DNA from: Myxococcales bacterium
Lineage (GTDB): Bacteria > Myxococcota_A > Bradymonadia > UBA4248
Direction: 5' to 3'
Assembly (NCBI GenBank): GCA_004554395.1
Contig: SFMP01000043.1
Location: forward strand, 1 to 22,287
Length of the DNA: 22,287 nucleotides
Shown: piece by piece, positions 14,701 to 20,715 of the stretch
How positions within the stretch are numbered: the stretch's first letter is position 1
Layout of the letters: each line of letters starts with the position of its first letter
Notes under the pieces: model-generated
What the model was told of the DNA's origin: nothing
The model's input: the letters and a program-made list of their open reading frames with translations, nothing else
Databases searched by the model: none
Made by a program: the position numbers and the translations under genes

Positions 14701-17700
14701 ATGCCATTCCAATTCCGCTTCAAACTCTCCGCAAACCCCATCGACCCGCAACAAAACGCCTCGAGCAACCTCTCGATACAGCTCGATCAAGTCGCACCAT
14801 GCGTCGTCGAACACTTCACGACACAAGCACAACTCGCTCTCGTCGCCAATACACACGCCGTCAATCCGTCGAAGCGAAGCGCAAAGTTTGCCATCGATGA
14901 AAATACAACTGCACGACTCGTCGTCGAATTATCTTCGATTAAAAACGAGCTCTATCTCGACAAACTCGATTTATCGTTTTCAAAACCGATTCGACTCCTC
15001 AACATCTTCACGACACTCGATCAACTCGCCGCTCTCTACGAAACACCTGCCCCTACACCCTCCTCCGACGACGACGAAAACGACTCCAGCGAGATTTCCG
15101 ATCTCGGCGCAAAACTCGCCAATAGCGAATTTTTTACAAAAGCTAACGCACTAATCGAATCTAATGCAGAAAAACTACGAGTAGGTGCAAAAAAATACGC
15201 CGACCGCGTCTCCGATTCGAGCGCTTGGAAATTCCTCAAAGATGCCGCCGAGCGGAGTGGACTCAGTTCCAGCTTCGAAAAATCGAAAGAATACTCCAAA
15301 GAACTCTTCGAACGCGGACGCGAATCGGTCGAAACTGCACTCGATAACGCCCTGCAAAGCGTCGAACTCTCGGCTCTACAAATCTCTCGACATATCAAAC
15401 GCGATGCCTCGGGTCACGTCGTCCTCGAAGTCGACAAAAACGACGAACTCATCTTCACCATGTCGGGCGAAGTCGCACTCAATTCGAAGATCAAACACGC
15501 CTTCTCCGAATACAAAATTCCAAGCCTCCTCGTGCCCACGTTCAGCCCAAATCTGCGCATTCTCATCGATCAATTTTGCCTCGACCGCGATCAAGGCGGA
15601 AACCTCTCGCGCACCGTCTTGGGCATGATCGATACGATCGCCGGCACGTGTAACGCCGATCTCATCGCCAACGACTGGCCCATCGCCATTGCGACGCGCC
15701 AAGGTTGGCGCGCCGATGCTTTCCTCGACTCCCACGGCCGCGCCCAAGGGCACGCACGATATGCCTTCAAACGCGCCAACGACCATTTCGATGCCGACTT
15801 GCGCGCCGATATCGCCTATTGCGACAAATCAGGACACCAACGACACGTCGATTTCGAATTATCTTCAAATATCGACCCCGAAAAACTCATCCTATGCGCC
15901 CATGAGCTCAATGCCTCGTGGATGACGACGCCCATCGACGAGGGAAACGACATCGTCGGATCCATCAAACTCAATCCGTGTAGCCACTTCACCACGCCAC
16001 ATATCGGCGTCCACGCCAAACATCCGTGGCTCAAAGACGAAGCGCGCGTTCAAATCGAAGACGTGCACACCGCCTTCTCGGGCAACATCACTTGGGGCAT
16101 CGACATTGCCAATCACCAAATCTGCATACACGACCTCGATTTGACGACGCACGGCGAACTCAATCTCAAAAAATTCGGTGAATTTGCCCTGCGCGGACAC
16201 GATATCGACATGCGAGCTGAATCGTGCCATTTCGATGCAACCCTGCGAAAATCCATCAACGCACCCATCGATATCCACGCCTCCATACAAGCCGCTTTCC
16301 ACGTCCAAACACAAACCGACGCCACGACGATACCCGAGCTCGATCTCGTCACACCCATCGCAACCATAAACGCCGATGGCTTCGCCTATGCCACGTTTTC
16401 GTGCCAAATCGACCACTTCTTCGACGACACGATCTGCATCACTTTCGACAACTCGTCGCTCGACCTCGAAATGCACCACCTTTCCTATATCTGGAACCCG
16501 CTTTCGATATCGCAAAACGCCTCCTCGAACTTGTCGATCCGCATCCAAAGCGCACAATGCACCGTCGCTGGCCTCTCCGATTGCCATTTCTCGATTCACT
16601 ACGACGCGCCGCAATCCCCTATCGTCGCCATGGGGTCAAACTCGGCACCACTCCTGCCCGCCGAACTCCTCGATTTCTCCATCGATGCCGATATCTCAAA
16701 ACACGGCATTCTCACGTTCTCTAACGGCTCCGGATTCTACAACGCCACCTTCTTCAATACCCTACTCCAACCCAACTCCGAACGCGATCACTGGGCAAAT
16801 ATCGTCAAACACGAACCCCTCTTCAAACACATCCTCGACATCGCACGCGTCGTCATCTTCCCCTATATCGACGGCGCCGACGACTTCTGCTCCCACGTCG
16901 GCGATTGGATACAGCGATGCATCGACGAAGACATCTTCTCCGTCTCCGACCTCATCCATCCACCCACCCTCGCACATGCCATCTCGCTACTTCTCTTCGA
17001 CGACGATTCCGCCACTGCCGAAATCTTGCCCTCCATCGAACGCATCATGCACGCCGATGGCATCGACAGATTCAAAATCGAAGAACTCCTCGAACGCGCC
17101 TATCCCAACGCAAATCTCGATAACATCGGCCGCATCCTCAAATGGCTACATCACCTTTTCCAAACCGTCCCCTATATCGCCCCCGATCACACGGCATGCC
17201 CTCCGCTATGCGACGATCCGCGCTATAGCACCGATATCGAACCGCTCCCCGCGGCAAACGATATCTACGCCCCGACTTGGGCGCCGCAAACCGCCCAACG
17301 CATCTTAACCTATGCCGCCGGCCTCAACATCGCCCAAATCGAATGGATCATCGATCATAAATTCGACCAATTCCCGACGGCAAACCACATCGAAAAACTC
17401 CGCACGCTCCTCGATATCAAGCGAAAAATCGCCGACCTCGAAGTCCGCGAAGGCACGTTCATCGTCCAAGATTTCAATATCGCCGTCTTCTTGGGTACCC
17501 TACTCGACGCCGAAAAACAATACTGCGACAAAATCGGCATCGCCCCCGATAGCCCACATATCGCCAACGTCTTCCGCTCATGGCTCGCGCCCATCGATGT
17601 CGCCACGCTCCTCACGGCGTGTATCTCGAGCCGATATATCGGCTTCTGCGTACAGGTCAATCAGGCGCGACTCTTCGATTACCTACAGCGACGCGGCCCT

Positions 17701-19452
17701 CTCTTCGCCCGCGCCGTCTTCTACGAAATCGGACAACGAAATATCCGCGTACTCGCCAACATGCTCATGGGCTGGCTACGACAAGACCAATCCCTCATCA
17801 AAACGCCTATCGCTCGCGCTAAAAAACTCTCCGAACTCCTACAAGTCAGCCTCCCCGACGAAGACGACTACGCCCCTTGGAGCGGCACAAAACCCGCCTC
17901 CTACGTCGAAGCCATCTTCGACGCCGCACAAAAGATCAACGCGCAAAACGACGCCTATGTCGCCGCAAGGCTCAAACTCGAATCCTATCGAGATCGCACC
18001 GATAATTCACACGCCACCACCTCCGCCCAATACGCCGTCGATTCAAACCACGCCCAACAGCTCGCACACGCCATCGCCACATTGCGCAACGCCATCGACG
18101 ACGCCCAATCCGCCACGCAACGGCTCTGCCCCGAGTCCTCGTCTTTTGGCGATATCTTCGACGCGCTCCCAGCCACGGCCATCGAATCGGCACAATCCGC
18201 TTGGAAATCCGCCATCGACGCCGCCAAATCTTTCGCCTCCGATGTCGAAGACCCATGGCAATATCGCGTCTTCAAAGACCTATGGGCTCGCGCCACCGAC
18301 GCACTGCGCATCGCCTCGGTCTACGACGACCTCAAAAACGACAACGACGAAGTCCGACGATGGTTCTCCTATCGATACGAAGCGACATACCATCGCCCCC
18401 TCACATCGATAACAGACCTCACCCGCGCACAAACCTACAGCGCCATCATCGATTTGATTTACGCTTTCGACGACGACAAAACCGCTCTCCGACGCGATCC
18501 CATCGTCTGGTTCATGCCCGCCGCACCCGCCGGTACCGTCGATCTCACGCTCATCACCGCCATGGGCATCGTCACCAACGGCATCGCCGGTCACGAACTC
18601 GAAACCGTCTTCAAACGACTCGCTCTCACCCGGCATATTTCGACCATCCGAACCAACACCGGCACCATCAAACCACTCCAATACAACGCCGAACAAATCG
18701 ATCGCGTCATCGCACAAGTCGACGGCCCATTCGCCATGATCGGCTACAGCCAAGGTTGCCCCAACATGATGAAAGCCGAAGCAAATCTCTACAACGGCAC
18801 ACCAAACCAAAGAAAATTGCTCGACAAACTCGTCTCTCGCAATTTCATTTGCTCCGCCTTCAACGGTTCACCACACGCCACGTGCGGCGTCGTCAAATAC
18901 AAAAACGCCCTCGTCGAAGGCGAAGCCGTCCTCAAATCCTTCTCCTCTTCGCTCTCGCGCCCCCTCTATCGGCTCATCTTCGCACTCGTCAAACGAATCC
19001 TCGACACACCCATCATCAACGCCAGCCTCACGAGCGTCGAATCCATCTCCCCCGAAGGCCTCCTCGAACTCGCTCGCGACGCCCAATTCGCACCCCACGT
19101 CCCGAGCATCGAAGCCAGCGGCGCCACGCTCGACGTCCCCGAAGGACTCGTCCTCATGGCCAACCACTTCGAAAAACAAGCACACATCCCAAACGACTCC
19201 CAAATCGGCATAGATTGCGCCCACGCCTACCCCGTCTTCAACGAAAACGACACCACGCGACGACTCAAAGCACAAGCCATCTCGCCGCGACTGCTCAACA
19301 TCCACCACTGGTCTCCCCTCGTCGAAGAAATCAAATTCATCGAATCGAAAAAAGACGTCCAATCATGCGCATACAAAGGACCAAAATCGCTCTTCGTCAC
19401 GCCCTGGATCGACGCCCTAATTCTATTTGGCATTCTCAAAATTTGTGATTAA
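14701..19452 (+). CDS. Giant protein with serine-hydrolase-like C-terminus
   Basis: I do not recognise this 1583-residue protein. There is no signal peptide and no clear membrane helix before the last residues, so it is probably cytoplasmic or exported by an unusual route. Residues 1-115 are strand-rich; 118-135 are an acidic linker; 136-225 are amphipathic helix; about 235-700 are strand-rich; about 700-1260 are helical. The last part (about 1266-1583) looks like an alpha/beta hydrolase: GYSQG (1348-1352) fits the nucleophile elbow with Ser1350, and His1535 or His1536 in NIHHWSPL is a candidate catalytic His. The catalytic acid is not obvious. AGGAG lies 11 bases before the ATG. Codons end mostly in C, as in the neighbouring genes. 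It is 117 bases after the DUF192 gene and 68 bases before the regulator. Substrate and role are unknown. Confidence 0.85.
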   Translation: MPFQFRFKLSANPIDPQQNASSNLSIQLDQVAPCVVEHFTTQAQLALVANTHAVNPSKRSAKFAIDENTTARLVVELSSIKNELYLDKLDLSFSKPIRLLNIFTTLDQLAALYETPAPTPSSDDDENDSSEISDLGAKLANSEFFTKANALIESNAEKLRVGAKKYADRVSDSSAWKFLKDAAERSGLSSSFEKSKEYSKELFERGRESVETALDNALQSVELSALQISRHIKRDASGHVVLEVDKNDELIFTMSGEVALNSKIKHAFSEYKIPSLLVPTFSPNLRILIDQFCLDRDQGGNLSRTVLGMIDTIAGTCNADLIANDWPIAIATRQGWRADAFLDSHGRAQGHARYAFKRANDHFDADLRADIAYCDKSGHQRHVDFELSSNIDPEKLILCAHELNASWMTTPIDEGNDIVGSIKLNPCSHFTTPHIGVHAKHPWLKDEARVQIEDVHTAFSGNITWGIDIANHQICIHDLDLTTHGELNLKKFGEFALRGHDIDMRAESCHFDATLRKSINAPIDIHASIQAAFHVQTQTDATTIPELDLVTPIATINADGFAYATFSCQIDHFFDDTICITFDNSSLDLEMHHLSYIWNPLSISQNASSNLSIRIQSAQCTVAGLSDCHFSIHYDAPQSPIVAMGSNSAPLLPAELLDFSIDADISKHGILTFSNGSGFYNATFFNTLLQPNSERDHWANIVKHEPLFKHILDIARVVIFPYIDGADDFCSHVGDWIQRCIDEDIFSVSDLIHPPTLAHAISLLLFDDDSATAEILPSIERIMHADGIDRFKIEELLERAYPNANLDNIGRILKWLHHLFQTVPYIAPDHTACPPLCDDPRYSTDIEPLPAANDIYAPTWAPQTAQRILTYAAGLNIAQIEWIIDHKFDQFPTANHIEKLRTLLDIKRKIADLEVREGTFIVQDFNIAVFLGTLLDAEKQYCDKIGIAPDSPHIANVFRSWLAPIDVATLLTACISSRYIGFCVQVNQARLFDYLQRRGPLFARAVFYEIGQRNIRVLANMLMGWLRQDQSLIKTPIARAKKLSELLQVSLPDEDDYAPWSGTKPASYVEAIFDAAQKINAQNDAYVAARLKLESYRDRTDNSHATTSAQYAVDSNHAQQLAHAIATLRNAIDDAQSATQRLCPESSSFGDIFDALPATAIESAQSAWKSAIDAAKSFASDVEDPWQYRVFKDLWARATDALRIASVYDDLKNDNDEVRRWFSYRYEATYHRPLTSITDLTRAQTYSAIIDLIYAFDDDKTALRRDPIVWFMPAAPAGTVDLTLITAMGIVTNGIAGHELETVFKRLALTRHISTIRTNTGTIKPLQYNAEQIDRVIAQVDGPFAMIGYSQGCPNMMKAEANLYNGTPNQRKLLDKLVSRNFICSAFNGSPHATCGVVKYKNALVEGEAVLKSFSSSLSRPLYRLIFALVKRILDTPIINASLTSVESISPEGLLELARDAQFAPHVPSIEASGATLDVPEGLVLMANHFEKQAHIPNDSQIGIDCAHAYPVFNENDTTRRLKAQAISPRLLNIHHWSPLVEEIKFIESKKDVQSCAYKGPKSLFVTPWIDALILFGILKICD

Positions 19453-19520
19453 ACTCCCCTCCGCCCACGGCGCCATAGCAATCGTGCTGCGCAAAATGAT
19501 CACGACGATCAAGGATTACG

Positions 19521-20204
19521 ATGACCAACCTCACTCCATCTCTCGAAGATTACCTCGAAACGATTTACCTCCTACAGCAAGGCACAAGCGAGGCTCGCGT
19601 GCGCGACATCGCCACCGCGCGCGACGTCAAGGCCTCCTCCGTCTCGCCCGCCCTCAAACGTCTCGCCGACATGGGCTACCTCTCATACATTCAACGAGAG
19701 TCCATCCGACTCACAGAAACCGGGAAAATCGCCGCTCGACGCATCTACGCACGACACGTCCTACTCTTCCAATTCTTCCACGACATCCTCGGCATGCCCG
19801 CCGACAAAGCCCGCGAAGAAGCATGCGGACTCGAACACGCACTCTCCGACGAAGGCATGGACCGTTTCGTACAATTCTTCGAATCCCGCTCACTCGTCCC
19901 CGACGCAAACGCCGACTCCTGCCCTAAACAATCGTGCGCCTGCACCTGCTGCCCCATCCACAAAACCATCCCACACACCACACTCGACAAAATCGCCGAC
20001 GGCCACCCCGTCATCGTCGCGCAAATCCGCGCAAAAGGCGCAAAACGACAAGCCATCCTCGACATGGGCATTCTCCCAAACATCGCCCTCACCCGAACCG
20101 CCTCCACCGACAACGGCATCTGCGTCAACCTCAACAACCACACGCTCCACCTCACCCACGAGCAAGTCCACGCCATCGTCGTCATCGCACGCCACGACGC
20201 GTAA
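19521..20204 (+). CDS. DtxR/MntR-family metal-dependent repressor with FeoA domain
   Basis: Proteins of this family bind Fe(II) or Mn(II) and then repress metal uptake genes. It has 227 residues: a winged helix (about 5-70; RDIATARDVKASSVSPALKR is the recognition part), a dimer and metal domain (71-125), a cysteine-rich linker (134-144) and a C-terminal FeoA/SH3-like domain (about 153-227). Metal-ligand positions seen are Asp10, Glu13, His79, Cys102, Glu105 and His106. Asp10 and Glu13 resemble MntR, while Cys102 is as in DtxR/IdeR. The DtxR ancillary positions 83 and 98 are Phe and Arg. AAGG is 6 bases before the ATG. It lies 68 bases after the giant gene and ends the plus-strand run, so it may control this run. 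I saw no recognisable DtxR or MntR box. Confidence 0.94.
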   Translation: MTNLTPSLEDYLETIYLLQQGTSEARVRDIATARDVKASSVSPALKRLADMGYLSYIQRESIRLTETGKIAARRIYARHVLLFQFFHDILGMPADKAREEACGLEHALSDEGMDRFVQFFESRSLVPDANADSCPKQSCACTCCPIHKTIPHTTLDKIADGHPVIVAQIRAKGAKRQAILDMGILPNIALTRTASTDNGICVNLNNHTLHLTHEQVHAIVVIARHDA

Positions 20205-20241
20205 TCCCGCACCACCCACACGAGGCACAACGCCGCCCGCA

Positions 20242-20277
20242 CCACACATTCACAACTCTCCACACATTCACAACTCT
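20242..20277. repeat. Perfect 18-bp tandem duplication after the regulator gene
   Basis: CCACACATTCACAACTCT occurs at 20242-20259 and again at 20260-20277, immediately followed by TTTT. It lies 38 bases after the regulator stop. There is no stem, so it is not a canonical terminator. It looks like a recent duplication. Confidence 0.85.
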
Positions 20278-20304
20278 TTTTGTCGAACGATTTGGGGCTC
20301 CGGC

Positions 20305-20484
20305 TATTGCCCTCTCGGGCAATACGCCTACGCTGTCGCGCTATTGCCCACAAGGGGCAATACGCGCTCCTAGAGGCTCCGGCTATTGCCCTCTCGGGCA
20401 ATACGCCTACGCTGTCGCGCTATTGCCCACAAGGGGCAATACGCGCTCCTGGCGCGGCTATGTGCTCACTGCGTTGCGCGCATA
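20305..20484. repeat. Regular palindrome array with a 79-bp tandem duplication
   Basis: Five units follow: TATTGCCCTCTCGGGCAATA (20305-20324), a 21-base unit with the same 8-bp stem and loop ACAAG (20342-20362), the same pair again (20384-20403 and 20421-20441), and a 26-base unit TATGTGCTC...GCGCATA (20459-20484). Spacers are 17, 17 and 17 bases, and 21 bases at the duplication joint. The duplication unit is 79 bases (20296-20374, then from 20375). The array is the inverted counterpart of 7048-7147. Several frames read through it, but I do not consider it coding. Confidence 0.88.
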
Positions 20485-20510
20485 CGCCGCGCTTTTCTTT
20501 GCCCCCCCTT

Positions 20511-20600
20511 GACTTTTCCATTGCCATGTTTACGACTCGTCGCCGGCGAAGAAAAGTCGGCCGTTTTCCGTTCGCGATTATTGCGCCACTATCGCGCGAT
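20511..20600. other. Cluster of inverted repeats upstream of ppdK
   Basis: GACTTTTC (20511-20518) and GAAAAGTC (20551-20558) are perfect inverted 8-mers. Between them is the palindrome TCGCCGGCGA (20540-20549). ATCGCGCGAT at 20591-20600 is another perfect palindrome. The region lies in the intergenic space before the ppdK gene and may hold operators. TTGACT (20509-20514) and TTGACG (20606-20611) are possible -35 boxes, but neither has a convincing -10. Confidence 0.45.
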
Positions 20601-20636
20601 ATTGCTTGACGAAATCGGCACTTTTCACTAGTTTGT

Positions 20637-20681
20637 CGCCGGCTTTGCGGCGTGAATTTTTTATTTTTTGCCTGCCGCAAA
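20637..20681 (+). promoter_or_regulatory. Candidate attenuator in the ppdK leader
   Basis: CGCCG (20637-20641) pairs with CGGCG (20648-20652), and two T6 runs follow: a short-stem terminator shape. A competing 8-bp stem TTTGCGGC (20644-20651) with GCCGCAAA (20674-20681) would use the same bases and put the T-runs in a 22-base loop. The two structures exclude each other, as in transcription attenuation. The ribosome site AAAGGAG (20698-20704) follows 17 bases later. Confidence 0.4.
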
Positions 20682-20715
20682 AGTCGTCTAATAACCTAAA
20701 GGAGTTGTGAACGAC

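Noticed and set aside
16376..19448. Several open frames of 300-415 codons overlapping the giant gene
   Set aside because: They are Ser/Pro/Thr- or Arg/His-rich, typical of shifted frames where few stop codons arise. The main frame is continuous for 1583 codons with normal composition and contains the hydrolase motif.
20305..20484. CRISPR array
   Set aside because: The spacers are 17-21 bases, not unique, and conserved between loci, and no cas gene is present.
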